A DNA stretch of 64,000 nucleotides from Sphingosinicella flava (GTDB lineage Bacteria; Pseudomonadota; Alphaproteobacteria; Sphingomonadales; Sphingomonadaceae). A model generated the notes under the pieces. That model saw only the letters and a list, made by a program, of their open reading frames with translations, was not told the DNA's origin and did no database searches. This document shows positions 1-8,617 of this stretch, one piece after another (position 1 is the stretch's first letter; each line of letters begins with the position of its first letter). The stretch lies in NCBI RefSeq assembly GCF_016025255.1, contig NZ_CP065592.1:2250122-2314121 (forward strand), in the 5' to 3' direction. Both the position numbers and the translations under genes were made by a program.

Positions 1-199
1 GGGTGCTCGAAAGCGAGCCAATAGGCGCTAAGGCGGTAATAGCTTACGTGCGTGATCCAGTATGCTGCGCGAGCCTCATCTACGATGATCATTCCATGTG
101 AACGCAGATGAGCGATCTGTTGATCTATCGAGAGTACGGGTTTGTTAAAGGTGCGCCCCATTAGGCCATAGCCTAGGCGGAGACTTCCAAAAACAAAAG

Positions 200-243
200 A
201 CCCGCCAAGTGTGCATGTCCTTGCGAACAGAGGCCTGGCGGGT
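200..243 (-). terminator. Possible intrinsic terminator
   Basis: ACCCGCCA at 200-207 pairs perfectly with TGGCGGGT at 236-243. Read on the minus strand the stem is followed by a T-rich run (CTTTTGTTTTT), as expected of a Rho-independent terminator. The 28-nt loop is long, so this is only a plausible call. Confidence 0.4.
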
Positions 244-335
244 GCGATTGACCGTCACATAGGGCTAGAACGCCCCGTTTTCAACTGAAAGTTGAATTGC
301 GTTGTCGCGGGAGGTTGCGCTTTACGATCCACAAA

Positions 336-361
336 GGGGGCAAAAAATTTCGTTTGCCCCC
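336..361 (-). terminator. Hairpin downstream of tRNA-Glu
   Basis: GGGGGCAAA (336-344) and TTTGCCCCC (353-361) form a 9-bp perfect stem with an 8-nt loop. It lies about 45 nt past the 3' end of the minus-strand tRNA-Glu. The trailing T tract is short (TTTG), so it may be a terminator or a processing hairpin. Confidence 0.45.
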
Positions 362-406
362 GCTCGAAAGAGCAGGATAGGCGCAGAAAATCCAGCAAAA
401 TCAATA

Positions 407-481
407 TGGTGACCCCTACGGGAATCGAACCCGTGTTTCAGCCGTGAAAGGGCCGCGTCCTAACCGCTAGACGAAGGGGCC
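407..481 (-). tRNA. tRNA-Glu (anticodon UUC)
   Basis: Reading the minus strand from 481, a cloverleaf starts with GGCCCCT, which pairs with AGGGGTC before discriminator A and an encoded CCA end at 407-409. The anticodon loop reads CTTTCAC with anticodon TTC, and the T arm carries the standard GGTTCGAATCC. Length is 75 nt including CCA. Confidence 0.96.
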
Positions 482-592
482 ATCTGGAGCGCCGCATGGC
501 GCGTCATTGGGCGGGGCTGCGATTAGGCGAGGCGGGCGTCAGGGTCAAGCGGGGGACGTGCATTTTCTTTGCGCCGCCAAACCATCACGCGA

Positions 593-2386
593 TCAATCCG
601 CCCAGGCCGCATCGTCCAGGTGGATTTCGGCGGCGGGGCGGTCGTTCCAATCGTCGCGCTTGATCCGTCCGGCGATCCACAGCTTGCGGTCTCCCGGAGC
701 GGCGAGCAGGGTCTGGCCGAGCATGCTGTCCGCCAGCCGGAAGCCGATCGCCTTGATGCGTCGCCCGTCGTCGCCCGACACGATCAGGCGCAGATGCCCT
801 TGCCCGACAATGTCGGCCTTGACGACCCGCACCGGTCCGGCGGCGACGCGCGGGCCCGGCCACCCCGCGCCATAGGGGCCGCCCGCTTCAAGGGCGTCGC
901 AAAGCGCGGGATGGACGCCGCCCGGCGCCAAGACCGCGTCGAGAAGGAGGGCGCGGTCGTCGCGCGCGCGCGCGACATCGGCCGCCAGCCGGTCGTCGAG
1001 AAAGTCGGCGAGCGCGTCGAGGCAGTCGCGCGCGACGGTGAGGCCGGCCGCCATGGCATGCCCGCCGCCCGCCACCAGAAGGCCGCTGTCCTTGGCCGCG
1101 AGAATCGCCGCGCCGAGATCGACCCCGGCGATCGACCGGCCGGAGCCCTTGCCGATTCCCGCTTCGTCGAATGCCACGACGATGGCGGGCCGGCCCAATT
1201 TCTCCTTGAGGCGTCCGGCGACGATGCCGATGACTCCGGGATGCCAGCCCGCGCCGTGGACCAGGGCGACGGCGCGATTATCCTGCCCCGCGGCTGCGGC
1301 CTCCGCCGCTTCGCAGACCAGCATCTCGATCGCGCGCCGTTCCTGATTGTAGCGTTCCAGTTCCTCGGCCAGCGCCGCCGCTTCGGCTGGATCCTCGGTG
1401 GTGAGGAGGCGGACGCCGAGATCGGACTTGCCGACCCGCCCGCCCGCATTGATGCGCGGGCCGAGCGCGAAGCCGAGATCGGTGCAGGTCGGCGCGCGGT
1501 CGAGCCGCGACACCTCGATCAGGGCGGCGAGGCCGATGTTGCGGCGCTGCGCCATCACCTTCAGGCCCTGCGTCACGAAGGCGCGGTTGAGTCCCTTCAA
1601 CTGCGCGACGTCGGCGACGGTGCCGAGCGCGACGATGTCGAGCAAGTCGACGAGGCGCGGTTCCGGCCGTTCCGTGAAGAATCCGCGCCGCCGCAACGTC
1701 CGGATCAGGGCCGCGCCGAGCAGGAAGGCGACCCCGACGGCGGCGAGGTGACCGTGCGCGGCGGCGTCGGCTTCCTCATCCAAACGGTTGGGATTGACGA
1801 GCGCGAAGGCATTGGGAAGCGCGCTCGCGCATTTATGGTGGTCGACGACGATCACCTCGATCCCCGCATCCCGCGCCATGTCCAGCGCCTCGAACGCCTG
1901 CGCGCCGCAATCGACGGTGACGATCAGTTTCGCGCCGCCTTCGCCGATTCGCACCAGCGCTTCGCCCGACGGGCCATAGCCTTCCATCAGCCGGTCGGGG
2001 ATATAAGGCGTAGCTTCAAGGCCGAGGTCGCGGAGCAGGCGGATCAGCAATGCGGCGGAGGTCGCGCCGTCCACGTCGTAATCGCCGAAAATGGTAACGG
2101 GCTCGCGCGCCTGAACCGCATCGGCGATCCGATCCGCCGCCTTATCCATGTCCCGGAAAATCGACGGATCGGGCATGAAGCCGCGGATGGTCGGCGTCCG
2201 GTGCCGCTCCAGATCCTCGCGCGAAACCCCCCGCGCTAGCAGGAGCTGGGCCACCAGATCGTCCGGCACGAAACCTTGATCGAGCGGGTCGCACCCCGCG
2301 CCGCGCCACCGCCAAGGCTGCCCGGATATCGAGCGCGCGACGCCGCATACATGCATGAAATCGGATGGAGCGGGGCGGAGGTTCAC
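593..2386 (-). CDS. recJ: Single-stranded-DNA-specific exonuclease RecJ
   Basis: This 597-residue protein is a DHH-superfamily 5'-3' single-strand DNA exonuclease acting in recombinational repair. The metal-binding motif GDYDVDG is at residues 101-107 and the DHH motif (VVDHHK) at about 181-185. A DHHA1-type region with GGGHAMAAG follows near residue 425, and a C-terminal OB-like segment completes the usual RecJ length. The chosen start is a GTG at 2386 preceded by AGGAAGAG. An ATG ten codons later is an alternative. The gene is divergent from the Y-family polymerase, so two repair genes share a 125-bp intergenic region. Confidence 0.95.
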   Translation of the reverse strand: MNLRPAPSDFMHVCGVARSISGQPWRWRGAGCDPLDQGFVPDDLVAQLLLARGVSREDLERHRTPTIRGFMPDPSIFRDMDKAADRIADAVQAREPVTIFGDYDVDGATSAALLIRLLRDLGLEATPYIPDRLMEGYGPSGEALVRIGEGGAKLIVTVDCGAQAFEALDMARDAGIEVIVVDHHKCASALPNAFALVNPNRLDEEADAAAHGHLAAVGVAFLLGAALIRTLRRRGFFTERPEPRLVDLLDIVALGTVADVAQLKGLNRAFVTQGLKVMAQRRNIGLAALIEVSRLDRAPTCTDLGFALGPRINAGGRVGKSDLGVRLLTTEDPAEAAALAEELERYNQERRAIEMLVCEAAEAAAAGQDNRAVALVHGAGWHPGVIGIVAGRLKEKLGRPAIVVAFDEAGIGKGSGRSIAGVDLGAAILAAKDSGLLVAGGGHAMAAGLTVARDCLDALADFLDDRLAADVARARDDRALLLDAVLAPGGVHPALCDALEAGGPYGAGWPGPRVAAGPVRVVKADIVGQGHLRLIVSGDDGRRIKAIGFRLADSMLGQTLLAAPGDRKLWIAGRIKRDDWNDRPAAEIHLDDAAWAD

Positions 2387-2483
2387 GCTCTCTTCCTAAG
2401 CCATTGCAGGCCGGAACGGAATCCTTCCCAGCGAAAAGCTGTGGAAAAATCGCGGCCCCGAATTGCGGGAATGCCTAAAATCT

Positions 2484-2498
2484 GTTCTCTTTATGTTC
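2484..2498 (+). promoter_or_regulatory. LexA (SOS) box of alphaproteobacterial type
   Basis: GTTC at 2484-2487 and GTTC at 2495-2498 are separated by exactly seven bases (TCTTTAT). This is a perfect match to the GTTC-N7-GTTC operator bound by LexA in alphaproteobacteria. It ends one base before the first in-frame ATG of the Y-family polymerase, so binding would block that promoter directly. recJ starts about 100 bp away on the other side and could also be affected. Confidence 0.8.
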
Positions 2499-2511
2499 TA
2501 TGCGACTCGAT

Positions 2512-3780
2512 ATGGATCATCCGCTGCGATTCCTGTTTATCGACTTCAACGGCTATTTCGCCGCGGTCGAGCAGCATGACGATCCCGCGCTCTTCGGCAA
2601 GCCGGTGATGGTGATCCCGCTTCCCTCCGAACATACCGGCGCGATCGCGGCGAGCTATGAAGCCAAGGCGCTCGGCATCAAGCGCGGCACGACCGTCCGG
2701 GAAGCGCGCGCAATGTGCCCCGGCATCGCGATCCGGCCTGCCCGGCACGAGCGCTATGTCGAAGTGCATGGTGAATTGATGGAGGAGATCGGGCGGCATC
2801 TGCCGGTGACGCGCGTCTATTCGATCGACGAATGCGCCTGCCGCCTCAGCCGGGACGAGCAGAATGCGGAGGCCGCCGTCGCCAAGGCGCTGGAGGTGAA
2901 GGCGGGGATCAGCCGCAATGTCGGCCCGGCGCTCCGCTCCTCCATCGGCATCGCCGCCAGCCCCCTGCTCGCCAAGCTGGCATCCGAACTGGAGAAGCCG
3001 GACGGGTTGCAGGTCGTCCATACGCAGAGCTTGCCGGATGCCCTCGCCAAGCTGCCGCTCCGCGCCATTCCCGGCATCGGCGAAGGGGTCGAGCGCCGCC
3101 TGGCCAAGGCGAAGGTCACGGATTTCGAAAAGCTATGGCATCTCCCGCCCAAGCAGGCGCGGGCGATCTGGGGATCGGTGGTGGGGGAGCGTTTTCTTTA
3201 CGCCCTGCGCGGCCACGACATTCCGGACGAGGCGCCCAAGGCCAAGAGCATGATCGGCCACAGCCGCGTCCTCTCGCCCGAGCATCAGCGCCCGCCCGAG
3301 GCGCGCATCGTCGCCCGTGCCCTGACCCTGAAGGCCGCGAGCCGCCTTCGCCTTTACAAGCTGCATGCCTGCCGCATGAGCCTCGGCATCGCGCTCCGAC
3401 CGCGCGGCTGGCTGGAGTTTGAGAGCCACTTTCCGGCGTCTCAGAACAGCTGGACCTTCCTGCGCGAACTCGACGTCATGTGGGTGCAGGCAGTCCAGGC
3501 GCTGCAACGCTCAGGCCTGTGGAAGGGGCGGATGGGCACCGTCTATGTGAATTTCAGCGATTTTCGCACCCAGGGCCGCGATCCCGACCTTTTCGCCCCG
3601 CCCGGCGCGGAAGCGCGGGAGGAGAAGGAGGCCTTCCTTTGGGCCGCCATCGACAAATTGAACCGCGCTTACAAGAAGCAGACGGTGACGCTCGCCTCGC
3701 AGCGCGGGCTGGACCTCAATTATCTCGGCGTGAAGATCGCGTTCAGCCGCGTGCCGGAGGCGGCGGAGTTTCTGTGCTGA
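2512..3780 (+). CDS. Y-family DNA polymerase (DinB/ImuB-like)
   Basis: The protein is a translesion DNA polymerase of the UmuC/DinB superfamily, about 422 residues. The first catalytic segment reads FIDFNGYFAAVEQ and the second reads YSIDEC, so the palm acidic residues (Asp, then Asp-Glu) are present, although the DxD of classical DinB is DxN here. A helix-hairpin-helix-like LRAIPGIGEGVERRL and a little-finger domain follow. It is not accompanied by imuA or dnaE2 in this window. An ATG at 2500 is also in frame, but the LexA box ends at 2498 and there is no ribosome-binding site, so I prefer the ATG at 2512, possibly on a leaderless mRNA. SOS induction is expected. The exact subfamily is uncertain. 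Confidence 0.85.
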   Translation: MDHPLRFLFIDFNGYFAAVEQHDDPALFGKPVMVIPLPSEHTGAIAASYEAKALGIKRGTTVREARAMCPGIAIRPARHERYVEVHGELMEEIGRHLPVTRVYSIDECACRLSRDEQNAEAAVAKALEVKAGISRNVGPALRSSIGIAASPLLAKLASELEKPDGLQVVHTQSLPDALAKLPLRAIPGIGEGVERRLAKAKVTDFEKLWHLPPKQARAIWGSVVGERFLYALRGHDIPDEAPKAKSMIGHSRVLSPEHQRPPEARIVARALTLKAASRLRLYKLHACRMSLGIALRPRGWLEFESHFPASQNSWTFLRELDVMWVQAVQALQRSGLWKGRMGTVYVNFSDFRTQGRDPDLFAPPGAEAREEKEAFLWAAIDKLNRAYKKQTVTLASQRGLDLNYLGVKIAFSRVPEAAEFLC

Positions 3781-3793
3781 GCCGTCCTTTACG

Positions 3794-3860
3794 TGCTCCT
3801 GCGAAAGCAGGAGTCCCGTTTCACGATCGGCGCCGCTGGGCTCCTGCTTTCGCAGGAGCA
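3794..3860. repeat. Palindromic intergenic repeat (3-kb copy)
   Basis: A 20-bp arm at 3794-3813 (beginning TGCTCCTGCGAAAG) recurs as its exact reverse complement at 3841-3860. Each arm is itself a small palindrome. The element fills the gap between the converging polymerase and glpX genes and may serve as a bidirectional terminator. Related CTCC/GGAG palindromes occur elsewhere in the window. Confidence 0.75.
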
Positions 3861-3878
3861 CATGTGATCAGGCTGGTC

Positions 3879-4859
3879 CTACTCGCAATGATGGCCTGGT
3901 TCGTGGCGGTGCTCGCCTTTTACCCAGCGCACGGTGCCGGTGCTGGCGCGCATCACGACGCTTTGGGTGGTGATGCAGCCCTTGCGGCGCTTGACGCCCT
4001 CCAGCAGCGAGCCGTCCGTCACGCCGGTCGCGGCGAAGATCACGTCGCCCTTGGCGAGGTCTTCCAGATGATAGATGCGGTCGAGATCCTGAACGCCCCA
4101 GCGCGCGGCGCGGGCGCGTTCATCCTCGTTGCGGAAGACGAGGCGGCCCTGGAACTGGCCACCGACGCAGCGCAGCGCCGCGGCCGCCAGCACGCCCTCG
4201 GGCGCGCCGCCCTGGCCCATGTAGATGTCGATCGTCGTATCGGGATCGGTGACCGCGATCACGCCCGCGACGTCGCCATCCGGGATGAGCATGATGCCGC
4301 AGCCCAGCGCCCGGAGCTCGGCGATCAGCTTTTCATGACGCGGGCGATCGAGGACGCAGGCGATGATGTCGGAGGGCTGGACGCCTTTGGCGGCGGCGAG
4401 CGCGCGGATATTGTCGGCCGGCGATTTGGCGAGATCGATGGTACCGTCGGGATAGTCCGGGCCGATGGCGATCTTGTCCATGTAGACATCCGGTGCGTTC
4501 AAAAGCCCGCCTTCCTCGGCAATGGCGAGGACGGCGAGGGCATTGGGACCGGCCTTGGCGGTGATGGTCGTGCCTTCGAGCGGATCCAGCGCGATGTCGA
4601 TGCGCGGACCGCTGCCCTGCGCCGCGCCGACCTTTTCGCCGATATAGAGCATCGGCGCTTCGTCGCGTTCGCCTTCGCCGATGACGACGGTGCCGTCGAA
4701 TTCCAGCTGGTTGAGCGCCTCGCGCATCGCTTCCACGGCGGCATGGTCGGCGGCCTTTTCATTGCCGCGCCCGATGAGCTTCGAGGCGGCAACCGCCGCC
4801 GCCTCCGTCACGCGCACCATTTCCAGAACCAGCACGCGATCGAGCGCATTTCCAGCCAT
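3879..4859 (-). CDS. glpX: Class II fructose-1,6-bisphosphatase
   Basis: GlpX hydrolyses fructose 1,6-bisphosphate to fructose 6-phosphate and phosphate, the committed step of gluconeogenesis, in the cytoplasm. The 326-residue length is normal. Diagnostic segments are GEGERDEAPMLYIGE near residue 63 and DPLEGTT near residue 93, which form the Li+-sensitive phosphatase fold's metal site. The start ATG at 4859 is followed by the conserved N-terminal helix. In this window it joins PEP synthase as a second gluconeogenic enzyme, although the two genes are far apart. Confidence 0.95.
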   Translation of the reverse strand: MAGNALDRVLVLEMVRVTEAAAVAASKLIGRGNEKAADHAAVEAMREALNQLEFDGTVVIGEGERDEAPMLYIGEKVGAAQGSGPRIDIALDPLEGTTITAKAGPNALAVLAIAEEGGLLNAPDVYMDKIAIGPDYPDGTIDLAKSPADNIRALAAAKGVQPSDIIACVLDRPRHEKLIAELRALGCGIMLIPDGDVAGVIAVTDPDTTIDIYMGQGGAPEGVLAAAALRCVGGQFQGRLVFRNEDERARAARWGVQDLDRIYHLEDLAKGDVIFAATGVTDGSLLEGVKRRKGCITTQSVVMRASTGTVRWVKGEHRHEPGHHCE

Positions 4860-5070
4860 ATGTCCTCATCCTGTCTTGTTTGCCGATGCCGATAAGGGAG
4901 GGGCGGGGCAATGTCGAGGCGCGGCGCGAATGGATAAGGCCGCATTAATCTGGCTGAAAGCCGTCCTATGATTGATAACGGCTTGAGTCGTCGACCCGAT
5001 CCATGGGGTTCGTCGACTAGAAGAGGAATTCCGCTGTAATTTCAGTCGATAACAGAGGGGGAGATTGCTT

Positions 5071-5424
5071 ATGACGATATCGACGTTTCGCGCGGCTCGC
5101 GCGGTGAAAATTGGGTTGCTCGGCCTGGCCGTCATGTCCGCCGGCGTTGCGCAGGCGCAGATCAAGCTGACGCCGATCGAACGGACCGGCAAGGCGAGCG
5201 GGCCTTATGAAGAAAATGCCAAGCCGGTGAAGACGGCGAAGGCCAAGCCCTGCAAGAAGAAGGGCGGCGGCTTGTTCGGCGCGATCAAGAAGACTGGCCT
5301 TGCGGGCGTGCTGGCCAATCATGCTGCCGGAGGCGGTCTGGGCGGCGTGGTCGCAGGTGAAACGACTCGTGTCGCCGTCGATGAAGCGGCTACGGCCGAA
5401 GAAAATATGAAGACCGGTTGCTGA
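5071..5424 (+). CDS. Small exported protein of unknown function
   Basis: This 117-residue protein begins with a signal peptide ending at GVAQAQ near residue 30. The mature part is lysine-rich (KAKPCKKKGGG), has a glycine- and alanine-rich centre and ends with a single Cys. I do not recognise the family. The start ATG at 5071 follows a GAGGGGGAG ribosome-binding site at good spacing, while a TTG six bases upstream would be too close to it. It is followed 58 bp downstream by another small exported protein on the same strand, so the two may be co-transcribed. The rich Gly segment could be a glycine-zipper-like membrane-associating stretch, but that is speculation. Confidence 0.7.
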   Translation: MTISTFRAARAVKIGLLGLAVMSAGVAQAQIKLTPIERTGKASGPYEENAKPVKTAKAKPCKKKGGGLFGAIKKTGLAGVLANHAAGGGLGGVVAGETTRVAVDEAATAEENMKTGC

Positions 5425-5482
5425 CCGGTTTCATTCCTTCTGATTGGGCTGGCGCGTCCAGCCAACGCAAGAAAGACAAGCC

Positions 5483-5980
5483 ATGACGTTCACTTCTTCT
5501 CTTTTCAGCGCCGCCGCAGCCGCTGCTCTCCTTGCCGCCGCCACGCCGGCCGCGGCCGGCATTTCGCCCAGTGGAACCATTGAAGGCGTTCAGAAAGTCA
5601 CCAATGCCGCTTATGAAGGCTTTCCGACTTTCGCTTTCAGCATTTCCAGCTTCGGCGCGGCGTCGGACGGGCATTATCAGATGGTGGTCGACGTCATCAA
5701 CAAGGGTAAGTCCACCGCCGGGCTCACTGCTTCCGAACTCAAGGTGACGTTGCTGAACGAGCGCGATGAATCTCGCGTGAATTGGGGCGAGCTTTACGAC
5801 GGCAAGGCCATCGGGCCGTCGGGATCGTTCCCCCCCATCCAGGATACGATCAAGCTGGGGCCGGGCGAGAAGGCAAAAATCAAGCTCGGTTTCCCGAACA
5901 CCAAGGGCTTCAAGCCCAAGAAGCTGATCTTGCAAGACGTCGATTCCAAGAACACGGTGACTTACGCCATCAGCAATTGA
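5483..5980 (+). CDS. Exported protein of unknown function
   Basis: The protein has 165 residues, with a clear signal peptide whose alanine-rich core ends at ATPAAA near residue 25. The mature domain looks like a small beta-sandwich: alternating hydrophobic strands, a conserved-looking VDVINKGKSTAGLTASEL segment and a closing pattern of lysines. No enzymatic motif is visible. The start ATG at 5483 has AAGAAAGA upstream. A strong terminator-like hairpin at 6005-6038 closes this unit. Function unknown. Periplasmic location is inferred from the signal peptide. Confidence 0.7.
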   Translation: MTFTSSLFSAAAAAALLAAATPAAAGISPSGTIEGVQKVTNAAYEGFPTFAFSISSFGAASDGHYQMVVDVINKGKSTAGLTASELKVTLLNERDESRVNWGELYDGKAIGPSGSFPPIQDTIKLGPGEKAKIKLGFPNTKGFKPKKLILQDVDSKNTVTYAISN

Positions 5981-6004
5981 GCCTTTGAAAAACGAAGATT
6001 GATG

Positions 6005-6038
6005 ATGCCCTGCCCGCGCTTTGCTGGCAGGGCATTTT
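6005..6038 (+). terminator. Strong intrinsic terminator overlapping the next gene's leader
   Basis: ATGCCCTGCC at 6005-6014 pairs perfectly with GGCAGGGCAT at 6026-6035, with an 11-nt loop and a TTTT run ending at 6038. The ATG of the glycosylase gene is at 6040, so the only ribosome-binding-like sequence (GGCAGGG) lies inside the terminator stem. Confidence 0.8.
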
Positions 6039-6039
6039 C

Positions 6040-6522
6040 ATGCGCAAAATCAGTTTCCAGCCGGTCGCCGACAGCCAGAGCCGGATCCTCATCGTCGGCA
6101 GTCTTCCGGGCGAACAATCGCTTGCGAAAGCGGAATATTATGGAAATCCGCTGAATCAATTCTGGCGGCTGATGAGCGGGGTCATCGAACGGCCGCTCGT
6201 GCCTCTCCCTTACCTTCAGCGATTGGAGGCCTTGCGGGCCGCGAAAGTCGGGCTTTGGGATGTCGTCGCATCGGCGCGCCGGGCGGGAAGCCTCGACGCC
6301 GCCATTCGCGATCCGGAGACCAACGATCTGGCGGGATTGGCGGCAGCGCTCCCGGCGCTCCGTGCGGTCGGCTTCAACGGCGGTACCGCCTTCGCTGCCG
6401 GACGGCGCCTGCTGGCCGGAAGCGCCCTGGTTCTTCTTCCCCTGCCGTCGAGCAGCCCGGCTTACACGCTTTCCTTCGAAAGCAAGCTCGAGAAATGGAT
6501 GGAATTGCGCGCCTTCCTCTAA
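6040..6522 (+). CDS. Hypoxanthine-DNA glycosylase (UDG superfamily family 6)
   Basis: This 160-residue protein matches DNA-deoxyinosine glycosylases, which remove hypoxanthine from DNA after adenine deamination. Evidence is the motif-1-like GSLPGEQSL near residue 21, followed by YYGNPLNQFW, the typical family-6 active-site and base-flipping segment, and the C-terminal LPLPSSSPAY. Length is normal for the family. The start ATG at 6040 immediately follows the T tract of the upstream terminator, so expression may need either read-through or a promoter inside the preceding gene. A later start would delete motif 1 context, so the assigned start is preferred. Confidence 0.85.
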   Translation: MRKISFQPVADSQSRILIVGSLPGEQSLAKAEYYGNPLNQFWRLMSGVIERPLVPLPYLQRLEALRAAKVGLWDVVASARRAGSLDAAIRDPETNDLAGLAAALPALRAVGFNGGTAFAAGRRLLAGSALVLLPLPSSSPAYTLSFESKLEKWMELRAFL

Positions 6523-6526
6523 CCGG

Positions 6527-8518
6527 TCACTGCGCGCCGAAACGAAGCCCGACCCACAAAGTGCGCGGCGCCGCCCGTTCGACCAGCCCGTCGCTCGACA
6601 AGGTGGCGACGACGCGCGTGTCGGTCAGGTTTTCGGCGCGAAGGGCGAGCGCCAGGGAAGGCGTCAGCCGCACCCCGGCGGCGGCGTCGAATGTGAGCGC
6701 ATCCGGCAATGTGCGCTCACCCAGATCGTCTTCATATTGATCGCCGGTATATCGGGCCGTGACCGAGGCATGGGCACCCGCCAGGCCGCGCCAGCCGAGC
6801 GTGGTGCTGGCAAAGTGGCGCGGCGTTTGCGCGGGGCGCAGGCCATTCAGGCCCGCCGCCGGGCCGCCCGCGATCACTTTGGCATCGACATAGGAATAGC
6901 CGCCCGACAGCGTCCACGCGCCGATCCCGAGCGAGGCGTCGAACTCCGCGCCCTTCGCTTCGATGCCGCCCAGATTTTGGCGCTCGCGCAGGTTCGGGCC
7001 GATCGTCACGTTGGCGATCGGATCGTCGAGGCGGTTGGCGAACAAGGTGAGGCCGAGACGCGCGGTGGAGAGCGGGCGATAGTCGATCCCCGCCTCGATC
7101 CCCCTCAGCCGCTCCGGCGCGAGCCCGGCATTGGCGCGCGTCGTTTCCGCGCCCACCCGGAATGGCCGGTACAGCTCGTTCAGCGTCGGGAGGCGCCAGC
7201 CGAGATAAGCGGCGCCGCGAAGGGTGAGAGCCGGGCCGGGACGATAGGCGGCGCCGATCCGCCCGGTCGGGCGCCAGCCGCTGCGATCGTCGAACGCGAT
7301 GCCGGTCAGCGTCCTGCCGGTGGCGAACACCTTCTCCGTCAGGCGGCCGTCATGAATGGCCCAATGGTCGATCCGGCCGCCGAGGCTGATCGTCATGGCT
7401 TCGGTTTCCCAGGCGCCATCGGCGAACAGGCCCAAAACATCCGTGGTCCCGCCCGCAACCCGCCCGCGCGTCGCCACATCGTTGACGAAGAAAAAACCTT
7501 CCCGCGTTTCGCCGGACGTCTGGCGCCAGTCGCCGCCAACCCGCAGCGTGAAATCGGGCGCGACGCGCGGTATCCATTCGACACGAGCGCCAAGGCCCGT
7601 GGAAGGAACGCTCACCTGCTCGGCCACCCGCACGGCTTGCGTCCGCGCGGCGTTCACGCTGGCGAAGCTGTTGTAGAAATCACGGGTTTGAACGTAGAAA
7701 AGCGCCGACCAGCGGTCCGGGCCCACAAGGCGCAACGATGCGTCCGCTCCGGTCGTGCTGTTCGCGCTGAGCGGCGTGCCGCGCTCGCGGCGATCGGTGA
7801 AGACCGTGCCGCTCACCTGCACTTCCACGTCGGCGGACAGCGGCGCGGCGCCGCGCACTCCGACGCTTGCCTGTTCGTAGGGGGAGGGCCGGTCCACCGG
7901 CCCCCTCTGATCCGCGACGATGGGCGTGAAGCCGTCGCCCCGCCCGTAATTGGCCGATATCGCGGCAAAACCGGCGCCAAGCCCTCCGCTCCAGCCGGCG
8001 CGCGCGTCGAGGCTGTCGCGGCTGCCATAATATAGGCTCCCATGTGCGCCGCCAATGTCGCCCGGACCCGCGCTGGTCAGCTCGATCGTCCCCGCAAGCG
8101 CGCCGGGACCGTAGAGGCCGCTCCCGCCGCCGCGGATCACGCGGACGGCGCCCAGGCGTTCGGGGTCGTAAGCCGGCCAATTGATCCAGCCGCCGAACGG
8201 ATCGGTCTGCGGCACGCCGTCCAGAATGAGCAGCGCCCGGCTCGACGCATTGCCGCCGAGGCCGCGCAGCGTCACGCCCTGGCTGGTCGGATTGGCCGAC
8301 CGCGCGTCGGAACGGCGAAAGTTTTGAACGCCCGGCACATCGCGCAGAATATCGTCGAGGCGGCCGGACGCGGAGGTCGTCAGACGGTCGCGATCGATTA
8401 CCGTCACGTCATAGGCGCGGTCACCGGCGCTGGCTGGAAGGCCGCGGCCGGTCACCACGATCTCTTCGGCAAAAGCGGGAGCGGAGATCAAGGTCAAAAG
8501 CAAAGGGAAGCGATTCAT
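6527..8518 (-). CDS. TonB-dependent outer-membrane receptor
   Basis: The protein is a 663-residue ligand-gated outer-membrane transporter. A signal peptide (residues 1-17) is followed by a TonB-box-like EEIVVTG. A plug domain (about 35-150) contains DILRDVPGVQNFRRSDARS and GLGGNASSRALLILDGVP, and a 22-strand barrel ends in a terminal aromatic-type strand (LWVGLRF). The plug resembles vitamin B12 or siderophore receptors, but the substrate cannot be fixed from sequence, and no cobalamin riboswitch is visible in the 100 bp upstream. It lies downstream of, and on the same strand as, the DEAD-box helicase. It converges with the glycosylase gene, leaving only 4 bp between stops. Confidence 0.9.
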   Translation of the reverse strand: MNRFPLLLTLISAPAFAEEIVVTGRGLPASAGDRAYDVTVIDRDRLTTSASGRLDDILRDVPGVQNFRRSDARSANPTSQGVTLRGLGGNASSRALLILDGVPQTDPFGGWINWPAYDPERLGAVRVIRGGGSGLYGPGALAGTIELTSAGPGDIGGAHGSLYYGSRDSLDARAGWSGGLGAGFAAISANYGRGDGFTPIVADQRGPVDRPSPYEQASVGVRGAAPLSADVEVQVSGTVFTDRRERGTPLSANSTTGADASLRLVGPDRWSALFYVQTRDFYNSFASVNAARTQAVRVAEQVSVPSTGLGARVEWIPRVAPDFTLRVGGDWRQTSGETREGFFFVNDVATRGRVAGGTTDVLGLFADGAWETEAMTISLGGRIDHWAIHDGRLTEKVFATGRTLTGIAFDDRSGWRPTGRIGAAYRPGPALTLRGAAYLGWRLPTLNELYRPFRVGAETTRANAGLAPERLRGIEAGIDYRPLSTARLGLTLFANRLDDPIANVTIGPNLRERQNLGGIEAKGAEFDASLGIGAWTLSGGYSYVDAKVIAGGPAAGLNGLRPAQTPRHFASTTLGWRGLAGAHASVTARYTGDQYEDDLGERTLPDALTFDAAAGVRLTPSLALALRAENLTDTRVVATLSSDGLVERAAPRTLWVGLRFGAQ

Positions 8519-8617
8519 GCCGGCGGCATAACGATCCTTCCCCGTTTCGTCACCCGGTCAAATGGTTTCGAAACGAGACAGGGCCTCCCTTTGCCATGAC
8601 GGAAAGAGGAGCGGCGA

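Larger units (their letters stand above)
1..406. other. Intergenic stretch without a recognisable gene
   Basis: I find no convincing coding sequence here. It holds two inverted repeats, listed separately at 200-243 and 336-361, both downstream of the minus-strand tRNA-Glu. The left edge is cut by the window, so the end of a flanking transcript could lie here. Confidence 0.5.

Noticed and set aside
569-2239. Long plus-strand open frame opposite recJ
   Set aside because: It is an antisense shadow. Its composition is Arg/Ala-rich without domain homology, while recJ on the other strand has clear motifs.
8519-8617. Cobalamin riboswitch upstream of the TonB receptor
   Set aside because: The 99-bp gap is too short and lacks the conserved B12-box pattern.
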